Below are positions 7,563 to 16,152 of a stretch of 38,430 nt of DNA, piece by piece. This DNA comes from Natronohydrobacter sp. (lineage in GTDB: Bacteria > Pseudomonadota > Alphaproteobacteria > Rhodobacterales > Rhodobacteraceae): assembly GCA_007116445.1 (NCBI GenBank), contig SKIM01000207.1, positions 1 through 38,430 on the forward strand, in the 5' to 3' direction. The translations under genes were made by a program, and so were the position numbers. Below the pieces are notes generated by a model. The model did no database searches. It was not told where the DNA came from and worked only from the letters and a program-made list of their open reading frames with translations. Position 1 is the first letter of the stretch. Every line of letters begins with the position of its first letter.

Positions 7563-8437
7563 CCCTTTCGACGACGCTGCGCGCCCAGGCAGAGGGGCTG
7601 GCCACGCCGCTTCCTGCGCTTCTTGCCCAGGCTGATCAGCTTGCGGCCTCGGTTCTGCCTGGTGCACATGGGCGCAAACGGGCCGGATATGGCGATGAAT
7701 TCTGGCAATATCGTCAGGCGACCTCCGGCGATTGGGGTGCTCGGATCGACTGGCGGCGCTCGGGGCGCGCGGATGTGCATTTCGTGCGCGAGACCGAATG
7801 GCAGGCGGCACAAGCCGTCACGCTCTGGGTCGATCAATCGCAGGCGATGCAGTTTACTGGCGACAAGGTGCGTGCACCCAAAGCGGACCGTGCGCGGCTT
7901 CTGGGGCTCGCGCTGGCAGTTGTGCTGATCAAGGGCGGCGAGCGGGTCGGACTGATGCCTGACCTTCCCGCGCGAGCCGGACGCGCGCAGCTTGATCCGC
8001 TCGCGCTTCACCTTGTGCGCGCAGAACCCCGCGAAGATTACGGCACGCCGCCGGACGCGCTTCTGCCGACCCATTCGCAGGTGGTGTTTCTGTCGGATTT
8101 TCTGGGCGATCCCGGTCAGTTGGAACTCTGCGTCGCGCGCGCGGCGGATCGTGGGATCCGAGGGGCCATGGTGCAGGTTCTTGACCCGGTGGAGGAAGAA
8201 TTTCCCTATCAAGGGCGCTCGATCTTCGAATCCATGACCGGCGCGCTGCGCCACGAAACCCTGCGCGCCAATGACTTGCAGGCGCGCTACCGCGCTCGAC
8301 TGGCCGAGCGCAAGGACATGCTGGCCGGATTGGCACGCACAACAGGCTGGCAACTCCTGACGCATCACACAGATCAACCAGCGAGCGCGGCCCTGATGTG
8401 GCTCTGGCAACAGCTCGACGCTGGCCGGGGGCGCTGA
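7559..8437 (+). CDS. DUF58 domain protein (VWA-like partner of MoxR)
   Basis: A 292-residue protein of the DUF58 family, found almost always next to MoxR ATPases. The hallmark YRQATSGDWGARIDWRRSGR lies near residues 50-70, followed by a VWA-like fold whose first strand is VTLWVDQSQAM; the metal-site motif is degenerate (D-x-S-x-A rather than D-x-S-x-S). A later strand, QVVFLSDFLGDPGQL, matches the fourth VWA strand. The predicted protein lacks a membrane helix and should be cytoplasmic. Translation starts at a TTG inside the moxR stop (TTGA), so it is coupled to moxR, and its stop overlaps the next ATG (TGATG). Role: adaptor or target of the MoxR ATPase, by family analogy. Confidence 0.92.
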   Translation: MTLSTTLRAQAEGLATPLPALLAQADQLAASVLPGAHGRKRAGYGDEFWQYRQATSGDWGARIDWRRSGRADVHFVRETEWQAAQAVTLWVDQSQAMQFTGDKVRAPKADRARLLGLALAVVLIKGGERVGLMPDLPARAGRAQLDPLALHLVRAEPREDYGTPPDALLPTHSQVVFLSDFLGDPGQLELCVARAADRGIRGAMVQVLDPVEEEFPYQGRSIFESMTGALRHETLRANDLQARYRARLAERKDMLAGLARTTGWQLLTHHTDQPASAALMWLWQQLDAGRGR

Positions 8438-11193
8438 TGTTTGCAATCGGTCCCTTGGGTTTTGCCGCCCCGCTCGTCCTGACCGCGCTGGTCGCGCTGC
8501 CACTCTTGTGGTGGCTTCTGCGCGCTGTGCCGCCTGCACCGGTGGTCCGCCGCTTTCCGGGCGTAGCGCTGCTGATCGGACTGAAAGATGAAACCACCGA
8601 GACGGACAAGACCCCGCTCTGGTTGCTCCTGCTGCGCGCGCTGGCCGTCGCGGCGTTGATCTTCAGCTTCGCCGGACCAGTGCTTAATCCGCAAGCGGCC
8701 CGTGATGGAGATGGCCCTTTGCTGATCGTGCTCGATGCCAGCTGGGCGAGCGCGCGCGACTGGGCACGGCGTACAGACCGCGTGAATGATCTGCTGGCCG
8801 AAGCTCAACGCGCAGGGCGTCCTGTGGCGGTTGTCCCGCTCACCGATTTGCCTGCGGATGAAACCCCGTTTCGTGCCGCTGACTACTGGAGCGAGCGTGT
8901 CCCCGGCCTGACACCTGCTCCCTTCACCGCAGATCCCACCCAGCTGGAACGTTGGCTGGACGCGCTTCCGCAGAGTTTTGATACCTATTGGATCAGCGAC
9001 GGGCTCATGCATGCGTATCGCGAAGGGCTGCGCGGCGCCTTGCAGGCACGCGGCGCAGTGACCGTTTTCGAGACTTCGCGCCCTGTGCTGGCCCTCGCCC
9101 CGCCTGTTCTGCGCGAAGGCGTGATCATCCTGACCGCCCATCGCCCTGAAGGATTGCCCGCCCAGACCATCGAGGTGACGGCGACCGGACGCGACCCTGC
9201 TGGCATCGAACGGATGCTGGCGCGCGCCGAGATGAATTTCAGCGAAGGCGCCGCGCAAGCCAGCACGGAGCTGACCCTGCAGCCCGAATTGCGCAATCGA
9301 ATTACCCGGTTTCAGATTGCCGGCGAACGCAGCGCCGGCGCTGTCGCGCTCAGCGATGATGCACTGCAACGGCGCAAAGTGGCGCTGCTGACCGGACGCG
9401 AAGGGCGCGAAGGGCTCGATCTGCTTTCGCCTTTCTTTTATCTACGCCAGGCGCTGGAGCCTGTAGCAGAGCTGATTGAAAGCGCGTCAGTGGATGATTT
9501 GCTGCTGACTGCACCGGATGTTTTGATCCTTGTCGATATTGCGCAGCTCGGCGAACTGGAAAGCGCGCAGCTCCTCGATTTCGTCAATAATGGCGGGCTT
9601 TTGCTGCGCTTCGCCGGGCCACGACTTGCTGCCAGTGACATCGCACGCTCTGAGGAAGATCCGCTATTGCCTGTGCGCCTGCGCATCGGCGGGCGCACTG
9701 TGGGCGGCGCGATGAGTTGGGGGGCCCCGCGCGAATTGCGCGCTTTCAGCGCAGACTCGCCCTTTGCAGGCCTGCCCATCCCGCAGGATGTCACGATCTC
9801 TGCGCAGGTGTTGGCGCAGCCTGACCCGGGCCTGTCCGAACGCACCATCGCATCGCTTGCGGATGGCACTCCACTGGTCACGCGCAGATTCTCCGGCGAC
9901 GGTCAGGTGGTTCTGATCCACACCACAGCCAATGCCGAATGGTCCAACTTGCCGCTCTCAGTCCTCTTTGTGCAGATGCTCGAACGGCTCGCGGTCTCGA
10001 CCCGGCCTGCGGCGCCAACTGCCGAGGGCATGGAAGGCACCAGTTGGCAGCCCGAGCGCGTGCTCGACGGTTTCGGAGAAGTGCAAGACGCCAGCGCGCA
10101 GCCCGCCATCCCCGGGGAACGGCTGGCGCAAGGTCAATTCGACGCCGATCTGCGCCCTGGCACATATCGCAGCGCGGCTGGCACGCTGGCGCTCAATATC
10201 GGAACGGCGGATATGGTCTTGCGCAACGCCACATGGCCCACAGGGATCATTGTAGAGCGCGACACTGTTGCGCAGGAGCGCAATCTTGCGGGGATGTTTC
10301 TGAGCATGGGACTGGCATTGTTGCTGATAGATATTCTTGCGGCTCTTTGGATATCGGGCAGATTGCGCGCCGCTTCAGGTGGTATGGCCGTGCTTGTTAT
10401 GGCGCTTTTGCTGACCACGCCCGCCGCGCAGGCCGATGACAGGCTGGCGCTGCAGGCGACTTCGGAAATGGCGTTTGGGCATGTGCTGACGGGCGATGCG
10501 CGGGTCGACGAGGTGGCGCGGGCAGGGCTTCTGGGGCTGAGCCGCACGCTTTATGCCCGCACCTCGATCGAGCCCGCAGCACCAATCGGGATTGATATCG
10601 AGCGTGACGAGTTGACCTTCTTTCCCTTCCTCTATTGGCCGATCACGGAGAACACGCCTATCCCGTCCGATGCCGCCTATGCGAAACTCAACCGCTATCT
10701 GCGCGGCGGCGGGATGATCATGTTCGACACCCGTGACGCTGAATTGGCAGGGTTGACCCGGACCACGCCCGAAGCCAGACGGCTCCAGGCGATTGCCCGC
10801 CCCCTGGATCTGCCGCCCCTGGAACCAATACCGGAAGACCATGTTCTGACGCGCACCTTTTACCTGATCCAGGATTTCCCGGGCCGCTATCATGGTCGCG
10901 ACGTCTGGGTAGAAGCCGCGCCGCCTGATGCCGAACGCGCCGAAGGCATGCCGTTTCGCAACCTCAATGACGGCGTGACCCCTGTCATCATTGGTGGGCA
11001 TGACTGGGCAGCGGCCTGGGCCGTGGACGATACAGGCCGCCCCTTGGTGCGGCTGGGCATGGGTTTTGCAGGCGAGGAACAGCGCGAAAACGCCTTTCGT
11101 TTCGGGATCAATCTGATCACGCATGTCCTGACCGGCAATTACAAATCCGATCAGGTGCATGTCCCTGCCCTGCTGGAAAGGCTGGGCCAATGA
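8437..11193 (+). CDS. BatA-like N-terminal/DUF4159 membrane protein
   Basis: A 918-residue membrane protein. The N-terminus has two helices (about 8-28 and 61-80) separated by VVRRFPGVALLIGLKDET, the layout of BatA-type N-terminal regions, then a VWA-like strand LLIVLDASWASARDWA. A long extracytoplasmic segment follows to about residue 610. Two more hydrophobic segments lie near 618-638 and 650-668. The C-terminal 230 residues are a DUF4159 domain (ELTFFPFLYWPITENTP, YLRGGGMIMFDTRDAEL, ending GINLITHVLTGNYKSDQ). The family function is unknown. The start overlaps the DUF58 stop and the stop overlaps the next start (ATGA), so four proteins are made from one coupled message. A membrane assembly controlled by MoxR is the simplest inference. 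Confidence 0.88.
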   Translation: MFAIGPLGFAAPLVLTALVALPLLWWLLRAVPPAPVVRRFPGVALLIGLKDETTETDKTPLWLLLLRALAVAALIFSFAGPVLNPQAARDGDGPLLIVLDASWASARDWARRTDRVNDLLAEAQRAGRPVAVVPLTDLPADETPFRAADYWSERVPGLTPAPFTADPTQLERWLDALPQSFDTYWISDGLMHAYREGLRGALQARGAVTVFETSRPVLALAPPVLREGVIILTAHRPEGLPAQTIEVTATGRDPAGIERMLARAEMNFSEGAAQASTELTLQPELRNRITRFQIAGERSAGAVALSDDALQRRKVALLTGREGREGLDLLSPFFYLRQALEPVAELIESASVDDLLLTAPDVLILVDIAQLGELESAQLLDFVNNGGLLLRFAGPRLAASDIARSEEDPLLPVRLRIGGRTVGGAMSWGAPRELRAFSADSPFAGLPIPQDVTISAQVLAQPDPGLSERTIASLADGTPLVTRRFSGDGQVVLIHTTANAEWSNLPLSVLFVQMLERLAVSTRPAAPTAEGMEGTSWQPERVLDGFGEVQDASAQPAIPGERLAQGQFDADLRPGTYRSAAGTLALNIGTADMVLRNATWPTGIIVERDTVAQERNLAGMFLSMGLALLLIDILAALWISGRLRAASGGMAVLVMALLLTTPAAQADDRLALQATSEMAFGHVLTGDARVDEVARAGLLGLSRTLYARTSIEPAAPIGIDIERDELTFFPFLYWPITENTPIPSDAAYAKLNRYLRGGGMIMFDTRDAELAGLTRTTPEARRLQAIARPLDLPPLEPIPEDHVLTRTFYLIQDFPGRYHGRDVWVEAAPPDAERAEGMPFRNLNDGVTPVIIGGHDWAAAWAVDDTGRPLVRLGMGFAGEEQRENAFRFGINLITHVLTGNYKSDQVHVPALLERLGQ

Positions 11194-13259
11194 TGGGCGG
11201 TCAGGATATCGTTTTTGCGCCGCTGCTGGCATGGCCGTTGATCTGGGCGCTGGCTGCCTTGGCGGCACTCATGGTGGGACTTGCTCTCTGGCGTGGCTTG
11301 CGAGGCTGGTGGCTGCGGGCACTGGCCGCGCTGACTGTTCTGGCGGCACTCACCAACCCCTCGCTGCAGACGGAAGAACGCGAGGCATTGAGTGATATCG
11401 CGCTCGTGGTCATCGATGAGACGGCCTCGAACAGGATCGATATCCGTGGCGAACAGACCCGGGCCGCTTTGGCGCATCTCGAAGATGCGCTTGAGCAACT
11501 CGACCAGACCGAAACACGCGTGATCCGATTAGGCGATGGGGCGGGAAATGCTGGCACAGAGCTGAACACAGCTCTCGCAGAAGCACTGGCGGACCTGCCG
11601 CGTGACCGGATTTCAGGGATTTTCGCGATCAGTGATGGGCAGGTGCATGACAACCCCATCGGGTTGGCACTGCCCGCTCCGTTTCATCTATTGAAAAGCG
11701 GGACTGCGCAGGATTGGGACAGACGCCTGATCCTGCGCAATGCGCCCGCTTTCGCGATCCTGGGCGAACCGATCACATTGGGACTGAGGGTCGAAGATCA
11801 GGGCGCTGTGCCTGAGGGTCGAGGCGGCTTCGCCACGCTGAATTACGCGATCAATGGCGAAGAGATGCGCCAGGCGATGGTGCCGGTCGGCGAGGATATG
11901 GAAATCACGGTCACGCTCGATCAAGGCGGTATGAATGTCTTGCAATTTGAGCTTGAAGAAGCCGAGGGCGAACTGACCACGCGCAATAATTCCGCAATCG
12001 TGCAGATCAACGTGGTGCGTGACCGGCTGAGCGTGCTGCTTGTGTCAGGCGAACCCAATGCCGGGCAGCGAACATGGCGCAACCTGCTGAAATCGGATCC
12101 GGCAGTGGATCTGGTGCATTTCACCATTCTGCGGCCACCGGATCGCCATGATGGGGTGCCGGTAAGCGAATTGTCGCTGATTGCCTTCCCGACGCGCGAA
12201 TTGTTCATTGAGAAAATCGACGAGTTCGACCTGATCATCTTTGACCGCTACCGGCGGCGCGGGATCCTGCCCAACAGCTATTTTGCCAATATTGCGCGCT
12301 ATGTCGAAGATGGCGGGGCGCTTCTGGTGGTCGGGGGGCCGGAATTGGCCGGGGCCGAAAGCATCTGGCGCTCGCCGCTGGGCGATGTTTTCCCCGCGAT
12401 GCCGACCGCGCGCGTGTTGGAAGAGGGCTTTCTGCCGCGTGTCACGGAATTGGGCCAGCGTCATCCGGTCACGTCCGGGCTGGAAGCTCTGGCACCTGCG
12501 GGCGACGATGGGCCCGGCTGGGGACGCTGGTTCCGGCAGATCGAATTGCAACCGCAAAGTGGTCAGACTGTCATGAGTGGCGTGGACGAGCGCCCGCTCC
12601 TGATCCTCGACCGTGTTGGCGAGGGGCGGCTGGCGCTGCTGGCCTCGGATCAGACCTGGCTTTGGGATCGCGGCTTCGAGGGCGGTGGGCCGCAACTGGA
12701 ATTACTGCGTCGTCTGGCCCATTGGATGATGGGCGAGCCCGAGCTGGAAGAAGAAACCCTCAGCGCGACCGCCGAGGGCCAGCGCGTCACGGTGCTGCGT
12801 CGCAGCTTGCGCGATGACCAAGGGGAGGTCACAGTCACTGCGCCGGATGGATCGACACAGACGTTACAGTTGGTCGAAGACTCGCCCGGCGCTTTTCGTG
12901 CCGAATTCGACGCCCCGGAGATCGGTCTTTACCGGTTAGCGCAGGATAATCTTGAGAGCGTGATTGCATTGGGGCCGCAAGCGCCCCGCGAATTCGAGGA
13001 GACTATCGCAACGTCGGAAAAGCTTGCGCCGCTGATCACGGCAACGCGCGGGGGCGTGGTGCGGATCGAGGACGGCTTGCCGGAATTGCGCCTTATCCGC
13101 GAAGGGCGCGCGGCTGCAGGGCGCGGATGGCTGGGCCTGACGCCACGCAACGCCTATCTGACGCAGGAATTGCGCAGCGCAGCATTGCTGCCGGGTTGGG
13201 CTTGGCTGATGATCGCTGCAAGCTTCGCCTTGGGCGCTTGGATGCGCGAAGGCCGGTGA
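11190..13259 (+). CDS. Membrane protein with glutamine-amidotransferase-like domain
   Basis: A 689-residue protein with two N-terminal helices (about 8-30 and 38-55) and one C-terminal helix (about 668-684). Behind the N-terminal pair, IALVVIDETASNRIDIR resembles the first strand of a VWA domain and ISGIFAISDGQVHDNP its later strand. Around residues 275-430 lies a flavodoxin/GATase1-like part (LSVLLVSGEPNAGQRTWRNLL, DLIIFDRYRRRGILP, YVEDGGALLVVGGPELAGA) without the Cys-His-Glu triad, so an active amidotransferase is unlikely. Family members are usually labelled hypothetical or GATase-like and follow the DUF4159 gene in alphaproteobacteria. The start overlaps the previous stop (ATGA); a second ATG follows at once. 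Confidence 0.82.
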   Translation: MMGGQDIVFAPLLAWPLIWALAALAALMVGLALWRGLRGWWLRALAALTVLAALTNPSLQTEEREALSDIALVVIDETASNRIDIRGEQTRAALAHLEDALEQLDQTETRVIRLGDGAGNAGTELNTALAEALADLPRDRISGIFAISDGQVHDNPIGLALPAPFHLLKSGTAQDWDRRLILRNAPAFAILGEPITLGLRVEDQGAVPEGRGGFATLNYAINGEEMRQAMVPVGEDMEITVTLDQGGMNVLQFELEEAEGELTTRNNSAIVQINVVRDRLSVLLVSGEPNAGQRTWRNLLKSDPAVDLVHFTILRPPDRHDGVPVSELSLIAFPTRELFIEKIDEFDLIIFDRYRRRGILPNSYFANIARYVEDGGALLVVGGPELAGAESIWRSPLGDVFPAMPTARVLEEGFLPRVTELGQRHPVTSGLEALAPAGDDGPGWGRWFRQIELQPQSGQTVMSGVDERPLLILDRVGEGRLALLASDQTWLWDRGFEGGGPQLELLRRLAHWMMGEPELEEETLSATAEGQRVTVLRRSLRDDQGEVTVTAPDGSTQTLQLVEDSPGAFRAEFDAPEIGLYRLAQDNLESVIALGPQAPREFEETIATSEKLAPLITATRGGVVRIEDGLPELRLIREGRAAAGRGWLGLTPRNAYLTQELRSAALLPGWAWLMIAASFALGAWMREGR

Positions 13260-13269
13260 ACACGGCGCG

Positions 13270-13299
13270 AGCGGGGCAGGCACGCCGCCACGCCCCGCT
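13270..13299. terminator. Candidate bidirectional terminator
   Basis: AGCGGGGC and GCCCCGCT form an 8-bp stem with a 14-base loop, placed between the convergent ends of the MoxR operon and the murC operon. There is no real T-tract on either side, so it is a weak candidate. Confidence 0.4.
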
Positions 13300-13337
13300 T
13301 CGGGCAGACAGTCTTCTATGTGAAGGATCGCAGATTG

Positions 13338-13625
13338 TCAGGCGCGTGTCGATCGCTTGCGCCACCACATGCCCGCGCCACCGAGAACCATGCCCAGAGT
13401 GGCTGGCAACACGAAGACAACAAGCATGATCACATATCCCAGGGCTTGCATGTTCTGCGCCTGTTGCGACGCAATATAAAGACCGATCGCCGCGAAGACA
13501 TGCCCAGCAAGGAAGGCCGCGAAAACCCGCGCCCATCCTCTGTGCAAGAGCATCGCACCGAGCAATATTCCGGCAAAGACAGAGCACGCGATCAGCAGAA
13601 AGACCCGGTATTCGGCGGGCACCAT
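13338..13625 (-). CDS. Small three-helix membrane protein coupled to murC
   Basis: A 95-residue hydrophobic protein with about three membrane helices (VFLLIACSVFAGILLGAML, VFAAFLAGHVFAAIGLYIA, VIMLVVFVLPATLGMVLGG) and a basic C-terminus WWRKRSTRA. The ATG overlaps the murC stop as TGATG; a GTG one codon earlier (13628) is an alternative. AAGG lies seven bases before the ATG. Some Rhodobacteraceae carry a small membrane gene (DUF2484) just after murC. This protein holds that place, but I cannot confirm that it belongs to that family. It is the last gene of the ftsW-murG-murC transcript and is followed by convergent genes. Confidence 0.75.
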   Translation of the reverse strand: MVPAEYRVFLLIACSVFAGILLGAMLLHRGWARVFAAFLAGHVFAAIGLYIASQQAQNMQALGYVIMLVVFVLPATLGMVLGGAGMWWRKRSTRA

Positions 13626-15037
13626 CACGCAGCCTTGGCGCGCAGACGCGGCAATAGTCCATGTGCCCAGCCCGATATCGTCCCGGCCCCCAGACAGACG
13701 ACCATATCGCCCGGCCCGGCATGTGCGCGGACCAGCGCTTCAAGGTCATCTTCGCTGTTCACCGGATGGGCAGAGCGGTGGCCATGCGCGGCCAGCCCCG
13801 CCAGCAGATCGTCGCGGCTTGCCCCCGCGATCGGCTCTTCGCCCGCAGCATAGACCGGCGCGATCCCGACGACATCAGCTTCATTGAAACAGGTGCAGAA
13901 ATCATCGAACAAGCTCGACAGGCGCGTGTAGCGATGCGGCTGGTGGATCGCAATCACGCGCCCTTCCCCCCCCAACGCCTGCCGGGCCGCGCGCAGCACG
14001 GCGGCAATCTCGACCGGGTGATGACCATAATCATCAATGATGGTCACACCTTCCACCTCGCCCACGCGGGTGAAACGACGGTTCACACCGCCAAATTTCG
14101 CCAAAGCCGTACGGATTTCAGCGCCGTTCATGCCCAAATGGCGCGCAGCCGCGACCGCAGCCAACGCGTTTGAGACATTATGATCACCCGGCATGGGCAA
14201 GGTGCAGCCCTTGATCACGCGGCGTTCGTCCTGAAGCGCGATGTCGAAATGGGCGACCCCGGCCTCATAGCGCAGATTCAGCGCACGGATATCAGCCTGA
14301 GCATTGAAACCGAAAGTCACCACGCGGCGGTCGGAAATTTTTGCGACCAGCGCCTGAACTTCAGGGTGATCCGTGCAGCAAATCGCCAGACCATAGAACG
14401 GCACGCCTGACACAAAATCGTGGAACCCCTTCCGCAGCGCGTCGAAACTACCCCAGTGTTCCATATGTTCGGGGTCGATATTCGTGACAATCGCGATGGT
14501 CGCAGGCAGGCGATTGAAAGAACCGTCGCTTTCATCGGCCTCGACCACCATCCACTCGCCCGCACCTGCCCGCGCGTTGGAGCCGTAAGCGTGGATGACA
14601 CCGCCATTGATCACTGTCGGATCAAGCCCGCCTTCGTCCAGAAGTGCCGCCACCATCGTCGTGGTGGTGGTTTTGCCATGCGTGCCGCCAATCGCGATGT
14701 TCGAGCGCAGCCGCATCAATTCCGCGAGCATTTCGGCGCGGCGCACAACAGGCAGGCCGAGGCGACGCGCTTCCATCAGTTCGGGATTGTCGCGCTTGAT
14801 CGCGGTTGAAACGACGATCACCGCAGCCGCGCCCAGATTTTCCGCCCGCTGACCGATCATGACCTGCGCGCCCAGAGATTCCAGCCGTTCGGTAATCGCG
14901 CTGGCCTTCATGTCGGAGCCCTGAACATCATAGCCCAAGGTCATCAGCACTTCTGCAATGCCCGACATGCCAATGCCGCCAATCCCGATGAAATGGATCG
15001 GGCCGATATCAGTGGGCAGTTTCGTTGCAGGGCTCAT
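13625..15037 (-). CDS. murC: UDP-N-acetylmuramate--L-alanine ligase
   Basis: A 470-residue cytoplasmic Mur ligase that adds L-alanine to UDP-MurNAc with ATP in peptidoglycan precursor synthesis. The N-terminal UDP-binding domain has HFIGIGGIGMSGIAEVL, the central ATP domain GTHGKTTTTTMVA (P-loop) and EADESDGSF, with later NIDPEHMEHW, and the C-terminal domain IDDYGHHPVEI and IHQPHRYTR. The length is normal. GGAGG lies nine bases before the ATG. It follows murG by twelve bases on the same strand and its stop overlaps the next small gene, so ftsW, murG, murC and the small gene form one unit. Confidence 0.97.
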   Translation of the reverse strand: MSPATKLPTDIGPIHFIGIGGIGMSGIAEVLMTLGYDVQGSDMKASAITERLESLGAQVMIGQRAENLGAAAVIVVSTAIKRDNPELMEARRLGLPVVRRAEMLAELMRLRSNIAIGGTHGKTTTTTMVAALLDEGGLDPTVINGGVIHAYGSNARAGAGEWMVVEADESDGSFNRLPATIAIVTNIDPEHMEHWGSFDALRKGFHDFVSGVPFYGLAICCTDHPEVQALVAKISDRRVVTFGFNAQADIRALNLRYEAGVAHFDIALQDERRVIKGCTLPMPGDHNVSNALAAVAAARHLGMNGAEIRTALAKFGGVNRRFTRVGEVEGVTIIDDYGHHPVEIAAVLRAARQALGGEGRVIAIHQPHRYTRLSSLFDDFCTCFNEADVVGIAPVYAAGEEPIAGASRDDLLAGLAAHGHRSAHPVNSEDDLEALVRAHAGPGDMVVCLGAGTISGWAHGLLPRLRAKAA

Positions 15038-15049
15038 GATGGGCCTCCT

Positions 15050-16141
15050 TCATGCTTTATACAAAGTCTCGACCATATCGGCCAGATGCGCCGCCGCGTC
15101 AGGGCGCCCTACGCTCAGTGCGGCCCGCGCCATGGTCTCTGCACCTTTTGGGTTGCTCAGGATGGAAACCAGCGTCTCTGTCAGCGCCTCAGACGTGAAT
15201 TGCGCTTCCGGATAAACGACCGCCGCATCAACTCGCGACAGCATGCGCGCATTGGCCGCCTGATGGTTGGCGGCTGCTGCGGCAAATGGGATCAGTACCG
15301 CGGGGCGGCCAATCACGGAAATATCGGCGACAGACGACGCCCCTGCGCGGCTGATCACCAATTGACATTCTGACAATCTGCGCGGAATATCAGCGAAAAA
15401 AGGCGCTATTTCTGCAGCGACACCGCCTGCTTCATAGGCGGCCACAACGCGGTCGATATCTTCGTCGCGCGCCTGATGCGCGACCGAGAGGTTGCGCCGG
15501 ATATCTTCGGGCAGAGCCGCAATAGCTGCCGGTACCACATCTGACAGGATGCGCGCACCCTGCGATCCCCCGATCACAAGCAGATCCATCGGATAATCAC
15601 CGGGTGGAATATAGCCCGCGCCTGCGCGTTCACGCACAGCCGCACGCACTGGATTTCCGGTGAACTCTCCTTGCAGCCCATCTGGCATCTGCATCGGCCA
15701 GATTCCGCATGCAATTCGGTCCACACGGCGCGCGAAATTCTGGTTGACGCGGCCCAGGACGCCATTTTGTTCATGAATCATGCGCGGGACGCGCAACAGC
15801 CATGCCGCCGCCAATGCCGGGATTGACGGATAGCCGCCAAATCCTACCACGACCTTGGGGCGATCAAGAAGCATCCCAAAGGCCGCGCGCAAGATCCCTG
15901 CGCCCAGTTGAAATGGCAGTTTCAGTTTCTCGACGAGCCCCCCCCGCGCGGGTGTCGCCGCGCGAACCTGCTCGATGCGCACCGCCTCGGGGAAGCCATC
16001 GGTGTAGCGTGCGCCGCGCGCATCTGTCGAAAGCTTGACCCGCCACCCGCGCGCGAGCATTTCTTCGGCCAGCGCCTGAGCGGGGAACATATGCCCCCCG
16101 GTGCCCCCTGCAGCGATCAGCAAAAGTGGTGGCCTGGCCAT
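15050..16141 (-). CDS. murG: UDP-GlcNAc:undecaprenyl-PP-MurNAc-pentapeptide GlcNAc transferase
   Basis: A 363-residue peripheral membrane GT28/GT-B glycosyltransferase that makes lipid II from lipid I. The N-terminal domain starts LLIAAGGTGGHMFPAQALAEEM, the first glycine-rich loop of MurG, followed by VVGFGGYPSIPALAAAW and MIHEQNGVLGRVN. The second loop in the C-terminal domain is LLVIGGSQGARIL, and the UDP-GlcNAc site reads ISRAGASSVADISV with PAVLIPFAAAAANHQAANA. All expected motifs are present and the length is normal. It sits between ftsW and murC with 11 and 12 base gaps, as in many division and cell-wall clusters. Confidence 0.97.
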   Translation of the reverse strand: MARPPLLLIAAGGTGGHMFPAQALAEEMLARGWRVKLSTDARGARYTDGFPEAVRIEQVRAATPARGGLVEKLKLPFQLGAGILRAAFGMLLDRPKVVVGFGGYPSIPALAAAWLLRVPRMIHEQNGVLGRVNQNFARRVDRIACGIWPMQMPDGLQGEFTGNPVRAAVRERAGAGYIPPGDYPMDLLVIGGSQGARILSDVVPAAIAALPEDIRRNLSVAHQARDEDIDRVVAAYEAGGVAAEIAPFFADIPRRLSECQLVISRAGASSVADISVIGRPAVLIPFAAAAANHQAANARMLSRVDAAVVYPEAQFTSEALTETLVSILSNPKGAETMARAALSVGRPDAAAHLADMVETLYKA

Positions 16142-16152
16142 GATCTTGCCCC

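Noticed and set aside
7058..8539. A 493-codon minus-strand frame across moxR and the DUF58 gene
   Set aside because: It crosses two well-supported, overlapping genes on the other strand and has no family features.
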